A DNA stretch of 64,000 bases from RGDT01 sp964630925 (GTDB lineage Bacteria; Planctomycetota; Planctomycetia; Gemmatales; Gemmataceae), in NCBI GenBank assembly GCA_964630925.1, contig CAZVZK010000028.1, forward strand, positions 1 to 64,000, in the 5' to 3' direction. Below, piece after piece: positions 54,531 to 62,747 of this stretch; positions within the stretch are counted from its first letter, which is position 1, and every line of letters starts with the position of its first letter. The position numbers were made by a program, and so were the translations under genes. The notes below the pieces were generated by a model. The model was given only the letters and a program-made list of their open reading frames with translations, had not been told where the DNA came from and ran no database searches.

Positions 54531-54560
54531 ATTCTACCCCTTGGCGCATCGGCGGTGCAA
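54531..54560 (-). promoter_or_regulatory. Promoter positioned for a leaderless Uma2 transcript
   Basis: On the reverse strand TTGCAC (54555-54560) is followed after 18 bases by TAGAAT (54531-54536), then 7 bases and the ATG at 54523. The first in-frame ATG lies within the -10 hexamer and would not be transcribed. Confidence 0.55.
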
Positions 54561-54595
54561 CGGCTGTTGTCAGCGGCGGGGCGTCGGGAGCGGCT

Positions 54596-55252
54596 TCACC
54601 CACCGGCCTCATCTGGGGGATCGAGGGGGATCTTCGGCGCGGCCAACAACTGGTTGTCATCGGCGATGATCGGGTAGCCGGGGTTACGGGCCTTGATGAA
54701 CTTCTTGAGCTTGGCCTCATTGGCGGGGGTCAGATGGCCCTCCACCTCACGCCACAGGCCGGCCTCCAATGACTCGACCACGATGCCGAGCCAACGCTCC
54801 AGGCTCGGATACTCGATGACCCGGTTGTCGCCTTCGTGGCTGAAGGGGATCAATTGCCCCGGCGTCCCGCCGAACGATCCACCCACATCGACGCACAGGT
54901 CATCACCTCCGCCGCTGTCAAGGAACGGGAGCCAAGTCGGGCGGAACCATGTATCATCGTTTAAATCTCCGTCCTCGATGATCTCCTGACGGATCTCGCT
55001 GAGCAACACCCATTCGCTCCGGACCGCCGCGAGATTCAACCATGTGTTGCCATCCAGGAACGTCCTTGAGTCGTCCGATGATTGGCCGTTCCGCCAGGAG
55101 TAGAGCTGCCGGAATTGCTCCGGCAACCTCACGGCTACCGCCTTCGCGAAGGCGTTCAGCTCCGAAGGCCGCAGCCCTGGGAGGAGGGTGGCGTAGAAGT
55201 CCGGGCGATGGCGTCTGAGCCACGCATCCAGTCGCCTGATCAGTTCGTCCAT
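54596..55252 (-). CDS. SMI1/KNR4 family protein
   Basis: 218 residues. It has the SUKH pattern: an N-terminal helix (MDELIRRLDAWLRRHRPDFY), then LPEQFRQLYSWRNGQSSDDS, TWLPFLDSGGGDDLCVDVGG and GQLIPFSHEGDNRVIEYPSL, and finally WLGIVVESLEAGLW. The C-terminal 45 residues (LKKFIKARNPGYPIIADDNQ) extend the family core. Proteins like this serve as immunity proteins against contact-dependent toxins or as general interaction modules. It lies between the Uma2 gene and a glycoside hydrolase, with no toxin nearby. Confidence 0.85.
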   Translation of the reverse strand: MDELIRRLDAWLRRHRPDFYATLLPGLRPSELNAFAKAVAVRLPEQFRQLYSWRNGQSSDDSRTFLDGNTWLNLAAVRSEWVLLSEIRQEIIEDGDLNDDTWFRPTWLPFLDSGGGDDLCVDVGGSFGGTPGQLIPFSHEGDNRVIEYPSLERWLGIVVESLEAGLWREVEGHLTPANEAKLKKFIKARNPGYPIIADDNQLLAAPKIPLDPPDEAGG

Positions 55253-55270
55253 CCACGCCCCCCTCGCGGG

Positions 55271-57454
55271 TCACTCCCGCAACACCACATACAGCGCCTC
55301 CGGCGGGAACGTCAGCGTCAGCCACCCGTTGCGCATGAGGTTCACCGTCGCCTCGCCTGCCGCCCTGCCGTCCGGGCCGACCACGGTGCCGCGCCTCAAC
55401 GTCATGTTCTTCAGTGTCACCTTGCAGTCCGCCTTCTCGATCCGCCACGGCGCCTTGCCGTGCGACTCCAGCTTGAACCCGTCGAACGTCCCCTCCTTGA
55501 GCTTCACCTTCGCCGGCACCTCCTTCCACCCGCTCGGACGGCACTCGCCCCCGAACTGCACCAGCACCCGCCCCGACTCCGCCAGCGGCTTGCCGTCCAG
55601 TGACACAGCCAGGATGGCCGCATGCCCGTTGCCGCACTTCACCGTCAGCGCCGAGAGGTCGTACTCCTTCTTGGCCTCGAAGAACGCCGCCACGCCCTGC
55701 GCCCGCGGCGCGTCCAGCGTGCAGACGCCACGCCCGTGATCCATCGTCAATTCGCCCGTCACGCTCTTGATGATGTCGCCGTCGATGTACTTCTTGGGGT
55801 CCAGCGCCTTCGACTTCGACGGGTCGCCGCCGTACTTCACGTGCACCGGCCCCGCCAGGAACGCCTGCCAGCCCAGCGGCTGCTTGACGGACGAGCCGGG
55901 GGGCAGATTCCCCTTGTCACGGTTGGGGTCGAAGCCCGTGGACTCCGCCGCCAGCGGCGTCCGCCTCTGCCACAGGTCCTCCAGCGCCCGCTCCTCCGTC
56001 AGCACGGGCTCGCCCTTCTTGACGTAACCCTTGCGGTACATCCACGCCGCAGCCGGGAACTGGCCGAGCGTGTCCGGCGTCATGATCGGCCATTTCGCCT
56101 GCGACGCCATGTAGCCGTTGGCCGACTTTGGCGGCGCCCAGCCCTCCTCGCCCACGGCGAACCAGTAGAACCCCGCCACGCCCGTAAGGGACTGATACAC
56201 GGCGATCAGGAACGGCCCCTCGTTGCCGTAGCCGTTCGGCATCACCCAGCCGGACTCGGTCACGAGCATCGGCTTGCCCAGCACCTGCTTGGCGTTGATC
56301 GGCAGCAGGCCCGGCTTCTTGAGCGCCGAGACGCGCGTGAACTCGTCGCCGCCCGCGACGGCCCACCCGGCGTTCTTGCCCGTGTGGATGCCGCCGAAGT
56401 ATCGATTCGTCGCCAGGACGTCCGTGGCCGTGTACGAGTAGCGTTCGGCGTCCTCCAGCCGCACCGGGTCGGCCGACTTCCAGTTGCCGGCGTTGATGAG
56501 GTGCTTGCACCCGAGGTCGTCCCGCAGGTAGTCGGCCATCGACTTGTTGAAGACGTACATGGTCTCGGTGAGGAACGCGAGCTGGTCGGCGCGCCGCGCC
56601 CCGCCGCCGACCTGCGTCAGCTCCCACAGGTGCGCGAGGCCGAGGACGCCGGCCTTCTCGTCGTCGCCCTCGGCCTTCGCCTTCCAGGCGGCGAGGGCCT
56701 TCTGCACCGAGCCGTACTTCTTCGCCGCCCATTCGCCGAACAGCTTGCCGAGCTGACGCTTCGACGCCGGCTTGAGCGAGGAGACGGTCCAGAACAGCAG
56801 GCTGTCTTCGTTCTGGAGCTGGAGGATCGCCACGGCAGGATCTTTCGCCAGCGGGACGCCGGTATGCGGATTCCTCTCGGCCAGGAGCTGCTTCCACCAC
56901 GCCTTGTACGCGGCCTGGAGGGTGCCGTCGATGAACAGGACGCCGAACGGAGGCGTGTCCGTCGGCCCGCCGACGCCCCAGTCCTTGTTCAGCCGCATGT
57001 CGAGGACGAAGTACGGCGAGATGGTGGTGTAGATGCCCTCCTTCTTGTACGCGGCGACGGCCCGCCAGATCCACTCGCGCTCGTCGGCGTTGATGTCGCC
57101 CAGCCTCTGCTTCGCCGACGGGTTGACGTGGGCGTGGAGGCGCACCATGTTGACGCCACGCTGGGCGAGGAACCGCGCGTGACGGGCGAGGTCGGGCTTG
57201 CCCTTGGGCCAGAGTGGCCGGTCGGACCACTTCGCCTCGCGTCCGACGAAGCTGTTGACGCACCAGAAGCGCACGGGCGTGCCGTCCCCGAGGGCGAAGC
57301 CGGTGCCGCCGTCGCTCTTGACGAAGCCCGTCGCGCCGGCGGCCTTCTCGTTGAGCGGCCGGAGGTCGAGGAGCAATTCGGCCTTCGGGTCGTCCTTGCC
57401 GGGGGCGAACTCCCAGGCGTCGGCGGCGAACGCGAGGAGGATGAGCGGCAGCAT
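55271..57454 (-). CDS. Secreted glycoside hydrolase (TIM barrel, GH-A clan-like)
   Basis: 727 residues from the ATG at 57454, which starts a short signal peptide (MLPLILLAFAADA). The barrel occupies about 55-480. The likely acid/base is Glu216 in LQLQNEDSLLFW, following the N-E rule of clan GH-A, and the nucleophile is Glu400 in PMLVTESGWVMPNG. The C-terminal 240 residues are beta-rich (DHGRGVCTLDAPRAQGVAAF) and look like accessory sandwich domains. It resembles GH5 or beta-galactosidase-like hydrolases; the exact sugar cannot be named. It likely works with the exported sulfatase and phosphoesterase in polysaccharide breakdown. Confidence 0.88.
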   Translation of the reverse strand: MLPLILLAFAADAWEFAPGKDDPKAELLLDLRPLNEKAAGATGFVKSDGGTGFALGDGTPVRFWCVNSFVGREAKWSDRPLWPKGKPDLARHARFLAQRGVNMVRLHAHVNPSAKQRLGDINADEREWIWRAVAAYKKEGIYTTISPYFVLDMRLNKDWGVGGPTDTPPFGVLFIDGTLQAAYKAWWKQLLAERNPHTGVPLAKDPAVAILQLQNEDSLLFWTVSSLKPASKRQLGKLFGEWAAKKYGSVQKALAAWKAKAEGDDEKAGVLGLAHLWELTQVGGGARRADQLAFLTETMYVFNKSMADYLRDDLGCKHLINAGNWKSADPVRLEDAERYSYTATDVLATNRYFGGIHTGKNAGWAVAGGDEFTRVSALKKPGLLPINAKQVLGKPMLVTESGWVMPNGYGNEGPFLIAVYQSLTGVAGFYWFAVGEEGWAPPKSANGYMASQAKWPIMTPDTLGQFPAAAWMYRKGYVKKGEPVLTEERALEDLWQRRTPLAAESTGFDPNRDKGNLPPGSSVKQPLGWQAFLAGPVHVKYGGDPSKSKALDPKKYIDGDIIKSVTGELTMDHGRGVCTLDAPRAQGVAAFFEAKKEYDLSALTVKCGNGHAAILAVSLDGKPLAESGRVLVQFGGECRPSGWKEVPAKVKLKEGTFDGFKLESHGKAPWRIEKADCKVTLKNMTLRRGTVVGPDGRAAGEATVNLMRNGWLTLTFPPEALYVVLRE

Positions 57455-57519
57455 GGCGTCGGCCTCGATGGGCGGGCGATGTTCATGATACAATGGCGGG
57501 ATGACCGGAGGGCCGCCGC

Positions 57520-58239
57520 ATGCCGCTGCGTGACCATTTCCACCCGCCGTTGAGCCTCCGCCATCAGTGGACGTCGCTACACGGCCCGTGGGCCGCGAGC
57601 ATCTCGGCGGAGCTGAACCGCCGGCTGCCACGCGGCTACATCGCACAGACGAACGTCCACATCGGTATCGAGACCGACGTGGCCGCGCTGCGCGAGCAGG
57701 GCACCCCGGACGCGTCGGGGTGCTGGTCGGCTGGTGACCCCTCCGCGGTCCTCACCGCCGCCGCCGCCACCGATACCGTCGAGATTCAGATCGTTTCCCT
57801 CCATGAAGGGCCCGTCCTGGTCGGCGCGATCGAGCTGGTCAGCCCGGCCAACAAAGACAGGCCGTCCGAGAGGGTGGCGTTCGTGGACAAGTGCGCCGGG
57901 CTCATCCGCCGGCGGGTCGGTGTCCTCGTCGTCGATGTCGTGACGGAGCGACGCGCGAGCCTGCACCAGGCCCTGGCGGCTCGCCTCGACCCCGCCGTCG
58001 GCCCGCTGCTCGACACCCACCTTTACGCGGCCTCCTACGCCCCCGGCGCGGCGAACGGGCTGGCCCGTATCCGCCTGTGGGAGCGGCCTCTGGCGCTCGG
58101 TGAGCCGCTGCCCACGATGCCGCTGTGGCTCCGCGACCTCTGTGTCCCGGTCGATCTGGAGGCGTCCTACGAGCGCACCCGCCGCGAGCAGCGTATCCTG
58201 ATGCCCGGCGAGGGCGGAGCGGACGACGCCGAATCATGA
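57520..58239 (+). CDS. DUF4058 family protein
   Basis: 239 residues. It starts MPLRDHFHPPLSLRHQWTSL, the DUF4058 opening (the HF-PPL-W-LHG pattern), and continues with INxxLPxxY-like ISAELNRRLPRGYIAQTNVH, then VGAIELVSPANKDRPSERVA, where Glu and Lys lie as in a PD-(D/E)XK-like core. Function is unknown; a nuclease-like fold has been suggested for similar domains. TACAAT at 57489-57494 lies 25 bases before the start. The stop overlaps the pseudouridine synthase start as ATGA. Confidence 0.82.
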   Translation: MPLRDHFHPPLSLRHQWTSLHGPWAASISAELNRRLPRGYIAQTNVHIGIETDVAALREQGTPDASGCWSAGDPSAVLTAAAATDTVEIQIVSLHEGPVLVGAIELVSPANKDRPSERVAFVDKCAGLIRRRVGVLVVDVVTERRASLHQALAARLDPAVGPLLDTHLYAASYAPGAANGLARIRLWERPLALGEPLPTMPLWLRDLCVPVDLEASYERTRREQRILMPGEGGADDAES

Positions 58240-59174
58240 ATACCCTCCCACCCCTCCCCGTCCCGCCCGAGCAGGCCGGCCAGACCCTCGCCGCCGTCCT
58301 CCGCTCGCGCCTGCCGGGCCAGTCCTGGTCGCAGGTCCGCGCCCTCGTCGCCTCCCGCCGCGTCAAGGTCCGCGACGAGCTGTGCCTCGATGACGCCCGC
58401 CGCCTCAAGGAGGGCGACACCGTCGAGCTGCTCGCCGCCCCCCAGCCGAAGCCACGCGGCGCGTCGTCGCTCGTCATCCGCCATGTGGACCACCACCTCG
58501 TCGTCGTCGAGAAGCCCGCCGGCATCAGCACCGTCCGCCACCCCGCCGAGCGCGAGTGGGCCGACGGACGCAAGGCCCTCGCCCCCACCCTCGAAGACCT
58601 CGTCCCCGAAGCCATCGGGGGACGCGGCCCACGCCTCCGCATCGTCCACCGCCTCGACAAGGAGACCAGCGGCCTCCTCGTCTTCGCCCGCAGTCACGAG
58701 GCCGAGCGCGGCCTGGGCATGCAATTCCGCCGCCACACCGTCACGCGCCGCTACCTCGCCCTCGTCCCCGGCCGAGTCAGGCCCGGCACCATCCGCTCCA
58801 CCCTCGTCCGCGACCGCGGCGACGGCCGGCGCGGCAGCGGCGAAGGGCCCGACGCCAAGGAGGCCGTCACGCACGTCGCCGTCGCGGAGGCGCTGAGCGG
58901 CTACACCCTCGTCTCGTGCCGGCTGGAGACGGGGCGGACGCACCAGATCCGCATCCACCTCGCCGAGCGTGGCACGCCGGTCTGCGGCGACAAGGTCTAC
59001 AGCCACAAGCCCGACGGCGGGGCCTACCCGGATGAATCCGGCGCGCCGCGCCTGATGCTGCACGCGACGGAATTGGGGTTCTCGCACCCGGAGACGGACG
59101 AGGCGATGCACTGGGAGATGCCGCCGCCGCCGGATATGCAACGGCTGATCGAGCGGCTGCGGGGGAGGGCGTGA
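58236..59174 (+). CDS. RluA-family pseudouridine synthase
   Basis: 312 residues. An S4-like N-terminal domain (SWSQVRALVASRRVKVRDEL, then a LKEGDTVEL strand) precedes the catalytic domain. The signature IVHRLDKETSGLLVFARS holds the catalytic Asp in HRLD. CRLETGRTHQIRIHLAERG and GAPRLMLHATELGFSHPET complete the RluA core. It isomerises uridine to pseudouridine in rRNA or tRNA; which site cannot be decided. It is coupled to the DUF4058 gene upstream and shares one base with the next gene. Confidence 0.93.
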   Translation: MNTLPPLPVPPEQAGQTLAAVLRSRLPGQSWSQVRALVASRRVKVRDELCLDDARRLKEGDTVELLAAPQPKPRGASSLVIRHVDHHLVVVEKPAGISTVRHPAEREWADGRKALAPTLEDLVPEAIGGRGPRLRIVHRLDKETSGLLVFARSHEAERGLGMQFRRHTVTRRYLALVPGRVRPGTIRSTLVRDRGDGRRGSGEGPDAKEAVTHVAVAEALSGYTLVSCRLETGRTHQIRIHLAERGTPVCGDKVYSHKPDGGAYPDESGAPRLMLHATELGFSHPETDEAMHWEMPPPPDMQRLIERLRGRA

Positions 59175-59449
59175 TGTCGATCGAGATCAAGTGGGACGTG
59201 CGCGACGAGGAGACCGGCGGGCGTCAGTACTTCCACGCCGAGAAGTTCGCCAAGCAGTGGCACTTCAAGCGGCGCCCGCACCGTCGCGGCATCTGGGACC
59301 GCGTGGAGCCGACACGCGAGATGTTGGAGGAGGTGCTGGAGGCCCTGCGCCGCCGCCTGCCGCGCCGGGGCGAGGGCGTCGAGGACGCCGACATCGCGCA
59401 GATCGAGAAGATGATCGCCGAGCTGCCGCCGGAGGAGCCGGCAGGATGA
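59174..59449 (+). CDS. Small hypothetical protein following the pseudouridine synthase
   Basis: 91 residues. The start ATG shares its A with the previous stop, so the two are translated together. The N-terminal part is beta-rich (MSIEIKWDVRDEETGGRQYF), then a basic stretch (HFKRRPHRRGIWDRVEP), and two helices (REMLEEVLEALRRRLPRR; IAQIEKMIAELPPEE). The basic face may bind RNA, in line with its neighbour, but I know no family for it. It recurs by eye as a typical planctomycete orphan. Confidence 0.7.
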   Translation: MSIEIKWDVRDEETGGRQYFHAEKFAKQWHFKRRPHRRGIWDRVEPTREMLEEVLEALRRRLPRRGEGVEDADIAQIEKMIAELPPEEPAG

Positions 59450-59525
59450 CACCCGCCAACGCACGCCCCCCCCTGAGCGAGTGTCCCGGGCCGTGACCAC
59501 CCGACAATCGAAGCAAGGCGGAAGA

Positions 59526-59828
59526 CTAATTCCGATTGAAGCGCTCGCGGCGTGCGTGGTCGCGGATCTCGGTGAGCTGCCGCTCCAGGTAGTCGATGAG
59601 CTCGCCCATCTCGGCGGTCACCTCGACGACCTTCTGGAGGCTGTTCTGCAACGCGAGCAGCGTCGGGTAATGGCTCTTGCGGCGGACGGGGCGGCTCAGG
59701 TCGCGCAGGTCGGAGATGCGGGTGAGTAGGCCCGTTTGCACCTTCTCGGCGGTGTCGCGGGAGCGTTTCTCGGCGTCCGTGAGCAGGTCGCGCAGAGGCA
59801 GGCGGCGATACGGCTTGTCGGCGGCCAT
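59526..59828 (-). CDS. Small helical hypothetical protein
   Basis: 100 residues. It is predicted to be nearly all helical: DLLTDAEKRSRDTAEKVQTG, then LALQNSLQKVVEVTAEMGEL and IDYLERQLTEIRDHARRERF, which look like a coiled coil with hydrophobic heptads. No membrane segment or Cys is present. It has no recognisable family. GAGGTG lies 7-12 bases before the ATG at 59828. The 205 bases between it and the next gene carry the promoter at 59998-60027. Confidence 0.65.
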   Translation of the reverse strand: MAADKPYRRLPLRDLLTDAEKRSRDTAEKVQTGLLTRISDLRDLSRPVRRKSHYPTLLALQNSLQKVVEVTAEMGELIDYLERQLTEIRDHARRERFNRN

Positions 59829-59997
59829 GAGGGCACCTCGGCCGTCCCGCCGGATTCCGGGGTGGGTGACGCGGCCGAGTGCGAGTCTGCCGCGCCGGGC
59901 GAGGAGAGAGTGAGAACGTGCCGAGCGGGCCGGCTACGGAAGATTCTTACACCGCCCGGGGCCTCGCCGTCAACGCCGTCGCGCCATTTTCACCGGA

Positions 59998-60027
59998 TTG
60001 ACGGCGGCCGCCCCGGCGGTCTAGAGT
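59998..60027 (+). promoter_or_regulatory. Promoter positioned for a leaderless phosphoesterase transcript
   Basis: TTGACG (59998-60003), an 18-base spacer and TAGAGT (60022-60027) are followed by AGACAT and the ATG at 60034. Initiation 6-7 bases after the -10 would place the 5' end at the start codon. No Shine-Dalgarno site exists. Confidence 0.65.
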
Positions 60028-60033
60028 AGACAT

Positions 60034-60756
60034 ATGCGTATCCTTCTCCTGGCCGACATCCACGCCAACTGGCCGGCCCTGCGGGCCGCCGCCGCCGAGC
60101 CGCACGACGTCTGCTTCGTGCTGGGCGACCTCGTCGATTACGGGCCGGACCCGGCGCCGTGCGTCGAGTGGGTGCGGGAGAACGCCCGCCACGCCGTCCG
60201 CGGCAACCACGACCACGGGGCGGCCCAGGACGTGGCCGTCGCGGGCAAGGCCGGGTTCAAGTACCTCACGGGCGTGACCCGCGCCCTGACCCGCGAACGC
60301 TTGACCGCCGAGCAGCTCCGCTGGCTGGGGCGTTTGCCCGTCAGCAAACTCGTGACGGTCGAGAACACCCGGTTCCTGCTCGTCCACGCCTCGCCACGCG
60401 ACCCGCTCGACGAGTACTGCCCCGCCGACCCGGAGGTGTGGGCCCGACGTCTGCACGGCGTCGAGGCCGACGTGATCTGCGTCGGCCACACGCACCTCCC
60501 CTACGTCCTTGAGGTGGAGGGCAAGCTCATCGTCAACCCCGGCAGCGTCGGCCAGCCGCGCGACGGCGACCCGAGGGCCGCCTACGCGGTAATCCAGGAC
60601 TACAACGTCGAGCTGAAGCGTGTCGAGTACCCCGTCGCCGAGACGGTGGCGGCCATCGACGCGACGGCCCTGCCGGCGGGTGCGAAGGCGATGCTGGGTG
60701 ACGTGCTGCGCCGCGGGGCGTCGTCGGCCGGCAACGGCAACGGCCAGAAGCCGTGA
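60034..60756 (+). CDS. YfcE/MJ0936-type metallophosphoesterase
   Basis: 240 residues. Metal ligands of the calcineurin-like fold are all present: DIHANW (Asp8, His10), GDLVDYG (Asp38), GNHDHG (Asn64, His65), then LVHASPRDP and GHTHLPY. The family cleaves phosphodiesters or phosphomonoesters and is cytoplasmic; there is no signal peptide. The last 30 residues are Gly/Asn-rich and probably disordered. The start codon has no Shine-Dalgarno site and sits 6 bases from the -10 hexamer. Confidence 0.9.
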   Translation: MRILLLADIHANWPALRAAAAEPHDVCFVLGDLVDYGPDPAPCVEWVRENARHAVRGNHDHGAAQDVAVAGKAGFKYLTGVTRALTRERLTAEQLRWLGRLPVSKLVTVENTRFLLVHASPRDPLDEYCPADPEVWARRLHGVEADVICVGHTHLPYVLEVEGKLIVNPGSVGQPRDGDPRAAYAVIQDYNVELKRVEYPVAETVAAIDATALPAGAKAMLGDVLRRGASSAGNGNGQKP

Positions 60757-60855
60757 GGAGGCGGACACGCCTGGGCGGGCCAGGGCCTCAGCCCACGGAG
60801 TGATTCGGGCCCGGCGGGGGACGGCCGCGGGCGGGCCGCGTGGCGCGTCTGTCAA

Positions 60856-61040
60856 CAACTTGCGTTTCATTTCAGACCCCCATTCAAGCAACCCGCGCGG
60901 TGAAACGCGAATCCCGCCCCGGAGTCACCTGCCCACTTCGGCGGGAAGTGAGCAGGTGACTCTGGCGCCGGCCGACGCCCTGTGTCATGGAACGGCGCCG
61001 AGTGCGCGAGTCACCCGGCCACCTGCCCACATACCCACAC
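60856..61040. repeat. Dispersed intergenic repeat, copy B
   Basis: 60942-61040 is the reverse-complement partner of 8237-8333. Just before it, CATTTCAGACCCCC (60868-60881) matches 8481-8494 inverted, and CAACTTGCGTTTCA (60856-60869) matches 14548-14561. Within it, 60922-60962 forms a hairpin (GAGTCACCTGCCCACTTC against its complement with one mismatch). It occupies the 414-base gap 60757-61170, which has no supported gene. Confidence 0.75.
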
Positions 61041-61170
61041 GCGCACCCCCGGTGAAGCGGCCGGGGCATTCGACGCCTCCCACATGCCGGGCGCGTGCGG
61101 CCGTGGCGCCGGGGCACGCCCGGCCGCGATCCCGTAGAATGCCGGCAGCCCCAGCACGGAGAGCCGCCAC

Positions 61171-62400
61171 ATGACCCCCACGCCGCACGTCGAGGAAGTC
61201 GAGATCCACGGCCACATCATCGACTCGCTCCTGCTACCCAAGATCCTCGACGAGATCCTGACCAACGGCGGCACCTACGTCATCAAGGAAATCCAGGTCG
61301 GGCAGAAGCAGGCCGACGCCAGCCACGCCCGCATCGAGGTCCGCGCCGACACGCCCGAGAAGCTGCACGACATCCTCGACGCCATCCACGACCACGGGGC
61401 CGTCCCCGTCGCCATGCACGACTGCGACGTGGTGCCCGCCGACATGGACGGCGCCTTCCCCGAGCACTTCTACAGCACCACCTCCTTCCGCACCCAGGTC
61501 CGCCTCGGCGGCGAATGGATCGACGTGGAGGATCAGGAGATGGACTGCGGCGTCCTGGTGGACGCCGACGGCAGCGCCGCCCGCTGCGTGCCCATGACCG
61601 ACGTCCGCACCGGCGACCGCATCGTCATCGGACGCAAGGGCCTGCGCGTCTTCCCCGGCGAGACACAGGCCCGCTCCAACCTGTTCGAGTTCATGGCCAG
61701 CCCCGTCTCCAGCGAGAAGCCCAAGGGCGTCACCGTCCGCGAGATCGCCGGGGCCATGAAACGCACCCGCGCCGCCGGCGAGAAGATCCTGGCGGTCCTC
61801 GGCCCCGCCGTCGTCCACACCGGCAGCGTCGAGCACATCTGCGCCATGATCCGCGCCGGCTTCATCGACGTGATCTTCGCCGGCAACGCCCTGGCCACCC
61901 ACGACATCGAGCTGAGCCTGTTCAACACCAGCCTCGGCATCTCCGCCGACCAGGGGCTGCCGACCGAGGAGGGCCACGAGCACCACCTGCGGGCCATCAA
62001 CACCATCCGCCGGCTCGGCGGCATCAAGACGGCGGTCGAGCGCGGCGTCATCAAGGGCGGCATCATGTACGAGTGCGTCAAGCACAACATCCCTTACGTC
62101 CTCGCCGGCTCCATCCGCGACGACGGACCGCTTCCCGAGGTCATCACCGACGTCCTCGTGGCGCAGCGTGCGATGCGCGAGCACGTTCGTGGCGTGGGCT
62201 TCGCGCTCATGGTCGCCACGATGCTGCACTCGATCGCCACCGGCAACCTGCTGCCGGCGTGGGTGAAGGTGGCGTGCGTGGACATCAACCCGGCGACGGT
62301 GACGAAGCTGGCGGACCGCGGCAGCATCCAGACGGTGGGCGTCGTGACCGATGCGGAGCCGTTCCTGCGCGCCGTGGCGGCGGAGCTGGCGAAGGGGTGA
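61171..62400 (+). CDS. LOR/SDH-domain (TIGR00300) ornithine cyclodeaminase-like protein
   Basis: 409 residues. The N-terminal half is the LOR/SDH domain (EEVEIHGHIIDSLLLPKILD, AVPVAMHDCDVVPADMDGAF, FYSTTSFRTQVRLGGEWIDV). The C-terminal half is a Rossmann-like domain with ILAVLGPAVVHTGSVEHICA, VIFAGNALATHDIELSLFNT and GLPTEEGHEHHLRAINTIRR. TIGR00300 proteins include an alternative NAD-dependent ornithine cyclodeaminase of archaea that turns ornithine into proline, and the same module occurs in arginine dihydrolase-type fusions. A similar amino-acid role is likely. TAGAAT (61135-61140) lies 30 bases before the ATG. Confidence 0.88.
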   Translation: MTPTPHVEEVEIHGHIIDSLLLPKILDEILTNGGTYVIKEIQVGQKQADASHARIEVRADTPEKLHDILDAIHDHGAVPVAMHDCDVVPADMDGAFPEHFYSTTSFRTQVRLGGEWIDVEDQEMDCGVLVDADGSAARCVPMTDVRTGDRIVIGRKGLRVFPGETQARSNLFEFMASPVSSEKPKGVTVREIAGAMKRTRAAGEKILAVLGPAVVHTGSVEHICAMIRAGFIDVIFAGNALATHDIELSLFNTSLGISADQGLPTEEGHEHHLRAINTIRRLGGIKTAVERGVIKGGIMYECVKHNIPYVLAGSIRDDGPLPEVITDVLVAQRAMREHVRGVGFALMVATMLHSIATGNLLPAWVKVACVDINPATVTKLADRGSIQTVGVVTDAEPFLRAVAAELAKG

Positions 62401-62461
62401 CCTCCGTCACAGGCGGCTGGGATCGAAGTAAGAAGGGGAGGCGGGGCATACGGCCGCCCGG

Positions 62462-62563
62462 CTTGAAGAGAAAACGCAAGAAATCGGCCTCCGTATCGAA
62501 GGACTTGTTGGGGTGGGACGGCCGGCCGGCCGACTTGAAGAGAAAGAGCAAGAAAGCAGCCTC
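62462..62563. repeat. Purine-rich direct repeat in an intergenic region
   Basis: 62462-62491 and 62534-62563 agree at 26 of 30 positions, starting CTTGAAGAGAAA and ending GCCTC. The copies are 72 bases apart, within the 347-base gap 62401-62747. No gene there can be supported. TATTAT at 62582-62587 is a possible -10 for the next gene, though it is 160 bases away. Confidence 0.6.
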
Positions 62564-62747
62564 ACCCCTCAGATCATGTGTTATTATCGTGCAGAGCCGC
62601 GAGGGGCCTTCGGCCTGATGGAGCGGCGAACGGCCTCCCGGACCCACTCTTCCCCCCGTCCGACATCGCCCTCCCGAACCCGCACCCGAGATCCCCGGCC
62701 GGCAACGGCCGGGCGCTCCCAACCCTTCGAAATCGGAGAGGTGGATC

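Noticed and set aside
59505..59545. Possible relation of ACAATCGAAGCAAGGCGGAA to the MITE-like end at 8165-8190
   Set aside because: Only short words are shared and their order differs; too little for a repeat call.
60884..61274. Small reverse frames over the dispersed repeat
   Set aside because: They arise from the repeat itself and recur in shifted form at copy A; there is no ribosome site and no protein pattern.
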